In this document: positions 52,376 through 61,142 of the stretch, one piece after another
Layout of the letters: the number at the start of each line of letters is the position of its first letter
Numbering within the stretch: the first letter of the stretch is position 1
Assembly (NCBI RefSeq): GCF_000380245.2
Contig: NZ_HG428744.1
Span: forward strand, 1-64,000
Origin: Bacillus massiliigorillae
GTDB taxonomy: Bacteria; Bacillota; Bacilli; Bacillales; DSM-1321
Direction of reading: 5' to 3'
DNA length: 64,000 nucleotides
Program-made: the position numbers and the translations under genes
The notes under the pieces: model-generated
What the model saw: the letters and a program-made list of their open reading frames with translations, nothing else
Database searches by the model: none
Told to the model about the DNA's origin: nothing

Positions 52376-52446
52376 CAGCTTCTGGAGAGACTGTACAATG
52401 TACAGCGCCGAAGGATTCACAATCTCAGGCAAAAGGACAGAAGAAT
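52376..52446 (+). promoter_or_regulatory. glycine riboswitch (single aptamer)
   Basis: GGAGAGACT, a CTGTAC-GTACAG stem, GCGCCGAAGGA and ATCTCAGGCAAAAGGACAGA match the conserved core of the glycine aptamer; P1 is CTTCTG (52379-52384) with CAGAAG (52438-52443). Only one full aptamer is seen; the following GAATAAC..GTTATTC hairpin may be the reduced partner found with single aptamers. It precedes the amino-acid permease by about 305 bp. Confidence 0.92.
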
Positions 52447-52479
52447 AACGAGTTATAAATTGTTATTCTCGCCCTTGAT

Positions 52480-52510
52480 GAGATTGGATATGTCCAATCT
52501 CTTTTTTTAT
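52480..52510 (+). terminator. terminator of the glycine riboswitch
   Basis: AGATTGGA with TCCAATCT, loop TATG, then CTTTTTTT: a strong intrinsic terminator 35 nt after the aptamer. The remaining 240 bp up to the permease start carry no further ORF. Confidence 0.88.
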
Positions 52511-52752
52511 TGTTTTAAATCATCTTTTTCCAATCTATTAATACTAAGAGGGAAAAAGAACAGTTAGACCTGATGAATGGTTACTAACTCATGAGTCATC
52601 TTATTTAATAAAATGACATCATTTAATTGCATATAAACAGCTTCAAAAACGGAAAGTTCAGTATATCACAAGGAATCTCTGCATTCATTTTATTTCTGAA
52701 TTTTTAAAAAGTTTATTTGCAACTAAGAATTTAAACTACGGGGGCGTACAAA

Positions 52753-54093
52753 TTGGCTAAGCAAGAACTAAAACGAGACTTAAAAGATCGGCACGTACAA
52801 CTGATTGCGATAGGTGGTACAATCGGAACGGGTTTATTTTTAGGCTCTGGTAAATCTATTCAGATGGCAGGTCCATCTATCATATTCGCCTATCTCTTAA
52901 TCGGAATAGCGTTATTCTTTGTTATGAGAGCTTTAGGAGAACTACTTTTATCAAACGCTGGTTACTTATCCTTCACTGAATTTGCAACCGAATATATTGG
53001 ACCGTGGGCTGGATTTATAACGGGTTGGACATACTGGTTCTGTTGGATTATGACAGCGATGGCCGATATTATCGCTGTTGGTGTCTATATGCAATATTGG
53101 TTTGATATCCCGCAATGGGTGCCAGCTATAGCATGTCTAGTTATTTTATTAGGATTAAATTTACTATCTGTAAGATTATTTGGGGAATTAGAATTTTGGT
53201 TCGCTATTATTAAAGTAATTACTATTATTATACTGATTGTTGTTGGTATCGTTTTATTAGTCATTGGCTTTAAAACCGATACAGGAACTGTTACAATTTC
53301 TAACTTATGGAGTCACGGAGGCATGTTTCCAAACGGAATTTCCGGCTTCTTATTCTCACTACAACTTGTTGTCTTTTCATTTGTAGGAGTTGAATTAGTA
53401 GGGGTTTCAGCAGCTGAAACAGCAGATCCAAAGAAAAACATACCATCTGCGATTAATAAAATTCCGGTTCGTATATTGCTTTTCTACGTTGGTGCATTAT
53501 TAGTTATCCTTTTCATTAACCCTTGGGATCTATTAGATGCATCTAGCAGTCCTTTCGTAGAGGTATTTGCATTAGTCGGTATACCTGTTGCTGCTGGAAT
53601 TATCAATTTCGTTGTATTAACATCTGCCGCTTCTGCGTGCAATAGCGGTTTATTTTCTACAAGCCGTATACTATATACATTAAGCAGACATAAAGAAGCG
53701 CCTGCTAAACTATCTAAATTAAATAAGTACTCGGTTCCAAGTAACGCGTTATTTACATCAACAATTGTTGTTTCAGTTGGTGCATTATTAAGTAAGCTAG
53801 TTCCAGAGCAAGCATTTTCAATCGTTACAACAATTAGTGCTATCTGTTTCATTTGGGTATGGAGCATTATCTTAATCTCTCATATTATCTATTCTAAAAA
53901 ACGACCTGATTTGAGAGCAAAATCAATATTCAAAGCTCCTTTAACACCATTTATTAATTATGTTATTTTAGCATTGTTTGTATTTATTCTAATCGTTATG
54001 TTATTTGCGGATGCTACACGTATCCCACTGTTATTGACACCAATTTGGTTTATTATGCTGGCTATATTATATAGATTTAAAATAAAACAATAG
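52753..54093 (+). CDS. cycA: amino-acid permease, CycA (glycine/D-alanine/D-serine) type
   Basis: 446 residues, 12 membrane helices, APC superfamily. The N-terminal IAIGGTIGTGLFLGSGKSI and the GVELVGVSAAETADPKKNIP loop are hallmarks of the amino-acid transporter family that contains CycA. The glycine riboswitch upstream supports glycine (and D-alanine/D-serine) as substrate. Start is TTG, 8 nt after GGGG; no ATG fits the family N-terminus. Confidence 0.9.
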   Translation: MAKQELKRDLKDRHVQLIAIGGTIGTGLFLGSGKSIQMAGPSIIFAYLLIGIALFFVMRALGELLLSNAGYLSFTEFATEYIGPWAGFITGWTYWFCWIMTAMADIIAVGVYMQYWFDIPQWVPAIACLVILLGLNLLSVRLFGELEFWFAIIKVITIIILIVVGIVLLVIGFKTDTGTVTISNLWSHGGMFPNGISGFLFSLQLVVFSFVGVELVGVSAAETADPKKNIPSAINKIPVRILLFYVGALLVILFINPWDLLDASSSPFVEVFALVGIPVAAGIINFVVLTSAASACNSGLFSTSRILYTLSRHKEAPAKLSKLNKYSVPSNALFTSTIVVSVGALLSKLVPEQAFSIVTTISAICFIWVWSIILISHIIYSKKRPDLRAKSIFKAPLTPFINYVILALFVFILIVMLFADATRIPLLLTPIWFIMLAILYRFKIKQ

Positions 54094-54186
54094 TACATCT
54101 AGTAAAGGTCGACAATATTTGAGAGTTAGATAAAGATTTTTACTTGTTGATATCTGATTTTCTCGTATTAACATTAACAAAAATAA

Positions 54187-54238
54187 GAAAAACGGTTTAA
54201 GTAAAAGGATTTTTTCCTTTTACTCAAACCGTTTTTTA
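54187..54238 (+). terminator. terminator after cycA
   Basis: Long stem AAAACGGTTT(A)AGTAAAAGGA with its near-complement, 6-nt loop of T, followed by TTTTTTATTT. Confidence 0.88.
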
Positions 54239-54283
54239 TTTGTAGCAACTTTGATATATTTACTCATTAAAAAATCTATAATT

Positions 54284-54330
54284 TCAAAAAAACCATCAAT
54301 TAAAACGCAAATGCATTTCAATTGATGGTT
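54284..54330 (-). terminator. terminator after the MFS gene
   Basis: Perfect 11-bp stem AACCATCAATT with AATTGATGGTT (54291-54301, 54320-54330), T run of seven on the minus strand. Confidence 0.88.
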
Positions 54331-54346
54331 AAATAAACTTACTTTA

Positions 54347-55555
54347 TTATATAGTTTCGCTTACATTCCCTAAATCATCTTTTTTAAGCATTAGCATGAC
54401 AGCAAAGGAAATACAATATAAACCTGCTAAGTAGAGCATCGCAACTTTCATATCATAACTTTGTAGAATATAGCCGACAAGAAATGGTGAAAAACCGCCT
54501 ATAGCTCGGCCAAAGTTAAAAATTGTGTTTGTTGCTGTACTTCGAATTTGAACGGGATATAGACTACCAATCAACGCTCCGTATCCGGCGAACATTCCAT
54601 TTGAGAAAAATCCGACAATTGCACCACCTATTAGTACACCCATACTACCAGTAGCATAAGAGTATAAAAACACAGCACATGCTGAAGCAATAAGGAAGAC
54701 GCCAAAGGCACGCTTTGCGCCAAACCGATCTAAGAATAGCCCAAAGGTTAACATACCAATAATCATGCCAACGGCTGTACTAATTGTCCAAATAGCAGAG
54801 CTTGAAACAGATAAACCTTGTGACTGCTGCAACATCGATGGTAGCCAAATCATTAACCCGTTATAACCGGCAATTTGAACAGTTGCCATTATTATTAAAG
54901 AGATTGTTGTAATCGCTGTTCGTGGCGTTTCAAACAATTGTACCAACTTACCCTTTTCATCTTTCTTACTAGCCTTTTTATTTTTCTGAGCAGCGAGCCA
55001 CTCAGGTGATTCATCTAAATTTTTCCTTACGATAAAGGCAAAAATAACAGGTACTACACCAACAAAGAACAATGCTCTCCATCCTAAAGTAGGAAGAATG
55101 ATCGCACTTAGTAATGCTGCTAAAATGACACCATATTGAGCACCTACACTGACATATGAAGACGCACGCCCTTGTTTATTTTTCGGCCAAGCTTCTGCAA
55201 CAAGAGCCATACCAATACCATATTCTCCTCCGGCACCTATTCCTGCGATAAATCTAAATAGATATACTTGTTCAATGCTAGTGGCTAGGCCCGTTAAAGC
55301 TGTACCAATTGCAAACACGATGACAGTATATGTAAAGACCTTTACCCTTCCATACTTATCCGCTAAAACTCCGAAAACAATTCCTCCTAATAGCATCCCT
55401 ACATTCGTTATAGAAGAAATAAGTCCTCCAGTTGCTAAATCAACGTTAAATTCTGCAATAATCATTGTCATCGCAAATGAGATAAACATAATGTCCATGC
55501 CTTCTAATGTTAAACCAGCTACCGATGCGACCACGGTTTTTTTACGATAATCCAT
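54347..55555 (-). CDS. MFS transporter under PyrR control (substrate likely pyrimidine-related)
   Basis: 402 residues, 12 membrane helices, MFS of the sugar/aromatic-acid-type symporter group. Motif A is GVLADKYGRVKVF (about 61-73) and the family PESP-like ESPEWL occurs before the central loop (about 190). The ATG lies 8 nt after GGAGG. On homology alone the substrate would be an aromatic or carboxylic acid; the PyrR attenuator upstream points to a pyrimidine intermediate such as orotate, dihydroorotate or carbamoyl-aspartate. It has no transport or pyrimidine gene next to it. Confidence 0.85.
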   Translation of the reverse strand: MDYRKKTVVASVAGLTLEGMDIMFISFAMTMIIAEFNVDLATGGLISSITNVGMLLGGIVFGVLADKYGRVKVFTYTVIVFAIGTALTGLATSIEQVYLFRFIAGIGAGGEYGIGMALVAEAWPKNKQGRASSYVSVGAQYGVILAALLSAIILPTLGWRALFFVGVVPVIFAFIVRKNLDESPEWLAAQKNKKASKKDEKGKLVQLFETPRTAITTISLIIMATVQIAGYNGLMIWLPSMLQQSQGLSVSSSAIWTISTAVGMIIGMLTFGLFLDRFGAKRAFGVFLIASACAVFLYSYATGSMGVLIGGAIVGFFSNGMFAGYGALIGSLYPVQIRSTATNTIFNFGRAIGGFSPFLVGYILQSYDMKVAMLYLAGLYCISFAVMLMLKKDDLGNVSETI

Positions 55556-55644
55556 TCTACTCTCCTCCAGTATGTTCTAGATGAAATTAATCTCTTTTAT
55601 TTACGAATGAATGGATGTATCTAAATAAATAAAACTTTTCCATT

Positions 55645-55680
55645 CTCCTTTTAAGTCTCACTGGACTTCCTTTAAAAGAG
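55645..55680 (-). promoter_or_regulatory. possible second PyrR binding loop
   Basis: Minus strand AAGTCCAGTGAGACTT (55653-55668): a 5-bp stem AAGTC-GACTT with the PyrR-like loop CAGTGA, and CTTTTAAAGG before and AAAAGGAG after it. It differs from the usual loop in one base (GAGAC for GAGGC) and has no own terminator. It is 90 nt upstream of the transporter start. Confidence 0.45.
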
Positions 55681-55712
55681 GTACGTTAGTTGTGTCATCA
55701 CAGCTAAAATGC

Positions 55713-55832
55713 AAAATAAATGCCCTTTCGTCAGATTAGACAAAAGGGCATGAATAAACAAAGATATTAATAACATAATAACTTAAAATATCAAGTAGCC
55801 CTTTTCAGCCTCTCTGGACCATATTAAAGGTT
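55713..55832 (-). promoter_or_regulatory. PyrR-dependent transcription attenuator
   Basis: On the minus strand: binding loop ATGGTCCAGAGAGGCTGAAA (55803-55822) closed by CCTTT and AAAGG; then AAAAGGGC (55798-55805), which can pair with GCCCTTTT (55742-55749) as antiterminator; then a terminator stem ATGCCCTTTTGTC with GACGAAAGGGCAT (55720-55751) followed by TTTATTTT. These are the three exclusive structures of the Bacillus pyr attenuators; the loop is near-identical to those of the B. subtilis pyr operon. Confidence 0.88.
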
Positions 55833-56060
55833 AATTATTTCAAAATATATTTTAGCAAAATTATCTATATTTCTCAATATAAAATTTATTGTGATAAATA
55901 TTATTAAGTCCAGATGATATTATCTCGAAAGAAGAATTAGTCGAATACCGCGAACTAACAGACAATAAAATCAATGAACACTAAAAGGAAATTAAAATTG
56001 AATAAGATAAGTACAGAATTTGCGAAACTACATCATTTCACAGCTGTCGTCCCATCAACT

Positions 56061-57017
56061 TTATTTTCCAAAGTTATCAAGCAATTGACGTACTTCATCT
56101 GTTGATTTCGTATTCATTAATTGATTTCTTAATTCAGCGGCTCCAGGGAATCCTTTGACATAAATTTTGAAAAAGCGATGAAGCCCTGTCATTGAACGTG
56201 GCAGTACTTCTGCATATTGATCTTGTAAATCAAGTTGTAATCTTAACAGATCAAGATACTCTTTACTGCTATGCTCTTTTGGCTCTTTTTCAAAAGCAAA
56301 CGGATTTTTAAAAATACCTCTCCCAATCATAATGCCATCAATACCATATTTCTCAGCAAGCTGAAGCCCCGTTTGACGGTCAGGAATGTCTCCATTGATT
56401 GTTAGTAGCGTATTTGGTGCAATGCGGTCACGTAATTTTTTGATTTCCGGAATTAGCTCCCAATGCGCATCTACTTGGCTCATTTCTTCTCTTGTACGCA
56501 AATGTATAGAAAGGTTCGCAATATCTTGTTTTAAAATATGCGTTAGCCACTCCTCCCATTCATTTATATCCTTATAACCAAGTCGTGTTTTCACACTGAC
56601 AGGCAGTCCGCCCGCTTTGGCTGCTTGAATAAGTTCTGCCGCAACATCTGGACGCAAGATTAGGCCACTACCTTTCCCTCTTGACGCCACATTAGGTACA
56701 GGGCAGCCCATATTGATATCTACGCCTTTAAATCCTAACTCTGCCATTCCAATACTCATTTGACGAAAATACTCAGGCTTGTCTCCCCATATATGTGCAA
56801 CCATTGGCTGTTCATCTTCTGTAAACATCAAACGGCCACGTAAACTGTTTATGCCTTCTGGATGACAATAGCTATCCGAGTTTGCAAACTCTGTAAAAAA
56901 TACATCCGGTCTACCTGCTTGACTTACTACATGACGAAAAACAACATCCGTCACATCTTCCATTGGTGCAAGTATAAAAAATGGTCGTGGTAAATCACGC
57001 CAAAAATTCTCTATCAT
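56061..57017 (-). CDS. tRNA-dihydrouridine synthase (YfjN-like)
   Basis: Reduces uridine to dihydrouridine in tRNA with FMN and NADPH. 318 residues from the start at 57017. TIM-barrel Dus family: FILAPMEDVTD at the N-terminus, INMGCPVPNVASRGKGSGLI with the catalytic Cys in GCP, KTRLGY, SIHLRTR, NGDI and IGRG phosphate-binding motifs. It is very similar in pattern to B. subtilis YfjN. The upstream ATG at 57038 has no ribosome site, while AGAGG lies 13 nt before 57017; the start is uncertain. Confidence 0.9.
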   Translation of the reverse strand: MIENFWRDLPRPFFILAPMEDVTDVVFRHVVSQAGRPDVFFTEFANSDSYCHPEGINSLRGRLMFTEDEQPMVAHIWGDKPEYFRQMSIGMAELGFKGVDINMGCPVPNVASRGKGSGLILRPDVAAELIQAAKAGGLPVSVKTRLGYKDINEWEEWLTHILKQDIANLSIHLRTREEMSQVDAHWELIPEIKKLRDRIAPNTLLTINGDIPDRQTGLQLAEKYGIDGIMIGRGIFKNPFAFEKEPKEHSSKEYLDLLRLQLDLQDQYAEVLPRSMTGLHRFFKIYVKGFPGAAELRNQLMNTKSTDEVRQLLDNFGK

Positions 57018-57219
57018 TTCAAACTCAAATCCTCTCATTATGAATACAATTTCAGCCTCTCGGACAAAAAATATAATGCCAAATGCTTCACTTCTTTTAC
57101 ACTTATATCATGCCTAATAACTTATTATCAAACACAAGGACATTTGACATGTATAATTTGTCGATACCGGAAATATTTATTTTAACGAAAATCACCCTTA
57201 AATAGTATTGTAATAAACA

Positions 57220-57262
57220 AAAAAAGCAGATGGTATAGATTTTTTCTATATCAACTGCTTTT
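57220..57262 (-). terminator. terminator after the GGCT gene
   Basis: AAAAGCAG ... CTGCTTTT stem with an inner TATAGA-TCTATA, 6-nt loop, T run of seven on the minus side. Confidence 0.8.
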
Positions 57263-57313
57263 CGAGTTTATCGTTTTTTATGAAGTGGCATGAACAAAAT
57301 GTTAGCTAACCAA

Positions 57314-57751
57314 TTACATACATCCGCATAGCATATGCTCTTTCCAATTACCATGTGGAATATAAATGGCGCTGTTGTCAAAAAGCTGGTCATTATCTTT
57401 GTTATAAAAATAGACAAAGCATTTTTCTTTTTCATTCGTATGAAGATTTTCAACCTCAAGAATGACTTTATGGTATTCATTTTCAGGATTTTTTTCACTG
57501 ATGAATCCTTCCATTTTGTCCATCGCATTCATTGTCTCTTCATAATGCTCTTCACTAATTACCATGATTTCCCCATAAACTGTATCTTCACCGAAGGTTA
57601 AAGCCGGATATCCTTTGTATGGCAGATGATATAATTTCATATTTTCAAGCTTAGCATCTCTTTTCTCGATGACCTTACCGTCTAAATACTTTTTATAATT
57701 AAAGAAACCTTCTCTTAAACTCCCATAAACAAAAAGATTGATCGCTTTCAT
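57314..57751 (-). CDS. gamma-glutamylcyclotransferase family protein
   Basis: 145 residues with the GGCT/AIG2-like fold: FVYGSLREGFFNYKKY at the N-terminus is the substrate-loop signature, and GYPALTF and VYGEIMVI follow. Members turn gamma-glutamyl amino acids or related amines into 5-oxoproline plus free amine. It is the last gene of the DUF969-DUF979-pcp operon and its ATG overlaps the pcp stop, so it is translated with Pcp. Both enzymes deal with 5-oxoproline (pyroglutamate). Confidence 0.85.
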   Translation of the reverse strand: MKAINLFVYGSLREGFFNYKKYLDGKVIEKRDAKLENMKLYHLPYKGYPALTFGEDTVYGEIMVISEEHYEETMNAMDKMEGFISEKNPENEYHKVILEVENLHTNEKEKCFVYFYNKDNDQLFDNSAIYIPHGNWKEHMLCGCM

Positions 57752-58392
57752 CAGCAGATTTCTCCGCCTACTGCTTTAATATCCTTGTCATTAATCGTGC
57801 AGGCTTCAATCGCAAGTTCCAAGCCTTTTACAATATCATCCAACGACATGAACGGTGTGTTTTTCTTATCCATAACCTGCGAAGTCATATAAGGAATGTG
57901 AATAAATCCACCTTTGATATGAGGGTACTTTTTATCGATCATGTATAGAATGCCGTACATAACATGATTGCATACAAATGTTCCCGCTGTATAAGATACA
58001 GTTGCTGGTATGTTATGCTCATTCATATGCTTAACCATCGCTTTTACTGGCAAATTCGTGAAATAAGCTGGCTGCCCATCTGCTTGTATAACTGTATCTA
58101 TTGGCTGATTGCCTTCATTGTCCTTAATTCTGTAATCATCTAGATTAATGGCAACTCTTTCAGGAGTAATATCAAATCTTCCTCCCGCTTGACCTACCGA
58201 TATAACAATATCCGGATTATGCTTTTCAATTGCAGCTTCAATAGCTTGAACAGATTTTGTTTGAACTGTAGGAATAATAATTTTAACCACTTCAGCTCCG
58301 TTTATCTGGTCACTGACCATTTTAACTGCTTCTTCTGCCGGATTAACCGGCTCTCCGCCAAATGCGTCAAATCCTGTTAATAGTACTTTCAT
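57751..58392 (-). CDS. pcp: pyroglutamyl-peptidase I
   Basis: Cysteine peptidase that removes N-terminal pyroglutamate from peptides. 213 residues (usual 200-220); triad Glu78 (TPERVAIN), Cys141 (GTFVCNHVMYG) and His165 (GFIHIPYM) all present. Ribosome site GGAG, 8 nt. It lies 40 bp after the DUF979 gene and overlaps the GGCT gene by 1 nt. Confidence 0.95.
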   Translation of the reverse strand: MKVLLTGFDAFGGEPVNPAEEAVKMVSDQINGAEVVKIIIPTVQTKSVQAIEAAIEKHNPDIVISVGQAGGRFDITPERVAINLDDYRIKDNEGNQPIDTVIQADGQPAYFTNLPVKAMVKHMNEHNIPATVSYTAGTFVCNHVMYGILYMIDKKYPHIKGGFIHIPYMTSQVMDKKNTPFMSLDDIVKGLELAIEACTINDKDIKAVGGEIC

Positions 58393-58432
58393 AGCTCGGT
58401 CTCCTATTGAAAAAATTTAATATATCTAATTT

Positions 58433-59362
58433 TTAAAATCCTAAAACATACATCAAGATAATATGAACGACTAACAATGTTAAAGCTATAGGTGCTTGTA
58501 CTTTAATAACTGCGTTTTTATCTTTCATTTCAAGCAATACTGCCGGTAGCATATTGAAGTTTGCCGCCATTGGTGTTAATAATGTTCCACAGTATCCTGC
58601 TGTTAGAGCAAGCGTTCCGCAAATTACTGGATCTCCACCGATGCTGAATACGAACGGTACACCAATACCAACTGTAATAACAGCGAATGCCGCAAATGCA
58701 TTACCCATGATGATTGTAAATAATGCCATACCGATACAATATGTCGCTACCCCAATGAAGGAGTTACCTGTCGGAATTACACTTGAAATCATAGAAGCAA
58801 TCTTATCGCCTACTCCCGCAGTTGTAAATAATACACCTAAAGAAGCTAATAATTGAGGAAGGATAGCAAATGAACCAATCGATTGGAATGTTCTGTTTGA
58901 ATCCGCCAGCATCTCTTTTGGTTTTGCTTTAGTAATAATAAACGTCAGCAATAGCGCACTCACAGCCGCAATACCGATTGCAACCGTACCCGGAAAACTT
59001 GTGAAAGATGCTACAAGCATCGCGATAATTGCGATAGATAGAGATGGGATGAAGATTTTCAGCCCTAATTTTTCTGCTTTTAAAGTCGCAAACGTATCAT
59101 CTAATTGCTTAAACGTTCCGATATTGATTTGCTTCGTTGCTGATAAAATAGCAATTACAACGACCAATAAGCCGACAATCGTACTTGGAATATAATTTCC
59201 AAAAATGAAAATAAAACCAAGAATCCCCCAGAATGCAGCTGTACCGATTCTTGTTTTATGGTTTGTATCTTTAATTGTGAATACCATTGTGATACCCATG
59301 AATAACCCAATGATTATATAAAATATTTCTAATAACAAATTAGAGATTTGTGTCATATCCAT
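58433..59362 (-). CDS. DUF979 membrane protein, likely transporter half
   Basis: 309 residues, about nine membrane helices. DUF979 is always described as a membrane protein of unknown function and commonly sits next to DUF969 and pcp. The TAATG overlap with DUF969 indicates stoichiometric coupling. With a conserved GGDPVICGTLALTAGYCGTL loop and an FPG-type motif it resembles half of an ion-coupled carrier. Uptake of pyroglutamyl or gamma-glutamyl compounds is inferred from its partners. Confidence 0.85.
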   Translation of the reverse strand: MDMTQISNLLLEIFYIIIGLFMGITMVFTIKDTNHKTRIGTAAFWGILGFIFIFGNYIPSTIVGLLVVVIAILSATKQINIGTFKQLDDTFATLKAEKLGLKIFIPSLSIAIIAMLVASFTSFPGTVAIGIAAVSALLLTFIITKAKPKEMLADSNRTFQSIGSFAILPQLLASLGVLFTTAGVGDKIASMISSVIPTGNSFIGVATYCIGMALFTIIMGNAFAAFAVITVGIGVPFVFSIGGDPVICGTLALTAGYCGTLLTPMAANFNMLPAVLLEMKDKNAVIKVQAPIALTLLVVHIILMYVLGF

Positions 59363-60057
59363 TATTGATCACCTCTAATTTTTTCATTTTCTTTAGACCC
59401 ATATTTTTTCTTAAGCTTTTTATCAAATAACATATTTTGAGTAACCCAAAACACGAATGAAATAACAGCTACTGGAATTGCTACTTTAACCACTTGCAGT
59501 GTATCTATCGGCATACCGATTCCTTCTAATGTAGAAGCGATTAAAAGTACACCTGCATTTGCCATGAATATATTCTGTGCAAAGAAGTTACCAATATTAT
59601 CAGATGCTGCAGAATATGCTCTAATCTTTTCCATATCTTTTTCTTCTATTTTATCTCCGTACTTAGCAATAGCTGCACCTTCAGCCATTGGGCTAACTAG
59701 CGGTCGAACGAATTGTGGGTGTCCACCAAGTGTTACTCCCATTCCAATCGTTATTTTTCTTATTAAAGTATAGCCACTCAATAGTTTACCAACCGATAAG
59801 TTAGTTGCTTTCTTGATTAGCATAACTGCTTTCGCCTTCAATCCATACCTTTCAGACAAGCCGATAACAGGAAGTGTGATTAAAAATAAACATGTTACAC
59901 GATTTGATACAAAAGCTGCCCCCAGTGTATCCAATATTTCAATAGGATTCATCTTTGCTACTAATCCAGTAGAAATACCTGCTACAACAATTACTGCAAT
60001 AGTATCCCACTTCAACGCAAAGCCTACTATGATAATTAAAATCCCTATTAATTCCAT
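59362..60057 (-). CDS. DUF969 membrane protein, likely transporter half
   Basis: 231 residues, five to six membrane helices, with a conserved middle segment LGGHPQFVRPLVSPMAEGAA and NIGNFFAQNIFMA. First gene of the operon; ribosome site GGAGAG, 6 nt. Together with DUF979 it would make one carrier of about 540 residues and 14-15 helices, the size of single-chain ion-coupled permeases. Function not established. Confidence 0.85.
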   Translation of the reverse strand: MELIGILIIIVGFALKWDTIAVIVVAGISTGLVAKMNPIEILDTLGAAFVSNRVTCLFLITLPVIGLSERYGLKAKAVMLIKKATNLSVGKLLSGYTLIRKITIGMGVTLGGHPQFVRPLVSPMAEGAAIAKYGDKIEEKDMEKIRAYSAASDNIGNFFAQNIFMANAGVLLIASTLEGIGMPIDTLQVVKVAIPVAVISFVFWVTQNMLFDKKLKKKYGSKENEKIRGDQ

Positions 60058-60091
60058 AAGTTACTCTCCTATACTATGAATATTAATTATA

Positions 60092-60122
60092 TTGATATAA
60101 TGTTTATTCATTATATAATCAA
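60092..60122. promoter_or_regulatory. palindromic operator candidate upstream of DUF969
   Basis: TTGATATAATG, a 6-nt centre, then CATTATATAATCAA: inverted repeat with one inserted base, 35 bp before the DUF969 gene and overlapping -10-like TATAAT motifs. A dimeric repressor is the natural guess; none is encoded nearby. Confidence 0.4.
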
Positions 60123-60475
60123 ACCTTTAGGAATGTAAATAACTTAGAAATAGTATTGTTTGGTAATTCAACGTGTTAAAGCGATAAATTAAATATAATT
60201 TCTATCTTATATTCAACAATAATAAAGCCGCCTATTTTGGCAGCTTTAAGCAGACTATAGAGAGAACTTGATAGCCAGCGGAAGATTTTTAAGAAAGTTA
60301 TTTCCTATGAATTTAAATGAATGTATGGAGGAGCATTATTCCATACATTCCAGAAAAAAAAATTAAGGAACTATTGAGCTTTCAAGAGCTGATCCCACAA
60401 TTACTTTATTCGTGAGTTGTCAACTGATTGCAGTATTCATATTCAACATAAGTTCATTAAGCCTTTTTAAGAATC
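60123..60475. other. gene-free stretch with two hairpins
   Basis: No credible ORF. AAAGCCGCC with GGCAGCTTT (60224-60247) is terminator-like on the minus strand (TTTATTATT follows). GAATGTATGGA with TCCATACATTC (60319-60350) is a perfect 11-bp stem without a T run; purpose unknown. Confidence 0.5.
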
Positions 60476-60519
60476 ATAAAAAGCCAGCACCCTCTTCAAT
60501 AGTAGAGGGCTGCCTTATT
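60476..60519 (-). terminator. terminator after the DUF1456 gene
   Basis: CCCTCT with AGAGGG extended by CAG-CTG (60486-60512), 8-nt loop; minus strand continues GGCTTTTTA. Confidence 0.75.
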
Positions 60520-60600
60520 TTAAAACAAGAAAAAGACTTGAGGTACAAGGTTTTCTCCCCTGCTTCTCAAGCCTTTACAATTAATTATCAGAACAACACT

Positions 60601-61122
60601 TTACCCTCTATACCTCATTGCCAATCCTTTTAAGAAGTTTCGAGCATAGCGATCTCCACATGGCACATAATGTTTATGCCCTTCTTTTCTAAAAATAGCG
60701 CTCAATTCACTATTTGAAAGAATAACGCCCGCTTCGTCTAGAATCTCTAGTATGTCATCACTTGTTAATGATAATGCTATTTTTAGCTTCTTAAACACTA
60801 CATTATTCACACTACTATTATGCTTTATCGTAATTGCTGGTCTTTCAGGCTGCCCTGGTTTTGGTTCTTGTCTTCCTCTTTTGAAGATAATAAGTCCGTT
60901 TAAAAACGACTCTAGCATAACATTACTACAAATAACGTAATCGTCATCCAACTCATCGTCTTCATCATTATAATAACTATCTGGTGTTTTAGTAAGTAGC
61001 TCACGTAGCTCTTCTCTCGTTACCTCAACACCACCAAGTTTAAAAATCTTAATCATATCCACATCTTTTATATCTAGTGCATATCTAATTCGAATTAAAA
61101 TATCATTATTATTCATATCCAT
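60601..61122 (-). CDS. DUF1456 (YehS-like) protein
   Basis: 173 residues made of two copies of a helical repeat: ILIRIRYALDIKDVDMIKIF with GGVEVTREELRELL (about 8-42) and LKIALSLTSDDILEIL with AGVILSNSELSAIF (about 113-146), each followed by a segment ending in FLNGLI or FLKGLA. This is the YehS/DUF1456 family, of unknown function. Ribosome site GGAG, 8 nt. It starts 20 bp after the methyltransferase gene and is probably its operon partner. Confidence 0.85.
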   Translation of the reverse strand: MDMNNNDILIRIRYALDIKDVDMIKIFKLGGVEVTREELRELLTKTPDSYYNDEDDELDDDYVICSNVMLESFLNGLIIFKRGRQEPKPGQPERPAITIKHNSSVNNVVFKKLKIALSLTSDDILEILDEAGVILSNSELSAIFRKEGHKHYVPCGDRYARNFLKGLAMRYRG

Positions 61123-61142
61123 CTAAAAAACTCCTAGTTGCC

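Noticed and set aside
52349..52567. 72-residue ORF upstream of cycA
   Set aside because: It is the glycine riboswitch and its terminator read as protein.
57268..57528. 86-residue minus-strand ORF inside the GGCT gene
   Set aside because: Out-of-frame shadow of the gamma-glutamylcyclotransferase gene with no family pattern.
60412..60633. 73-residue ORF near DUF1456
   Set aside because: Overlaps the DUF1456 terminator and the 3' end of that gene on the opposite strand; no ribosome site.
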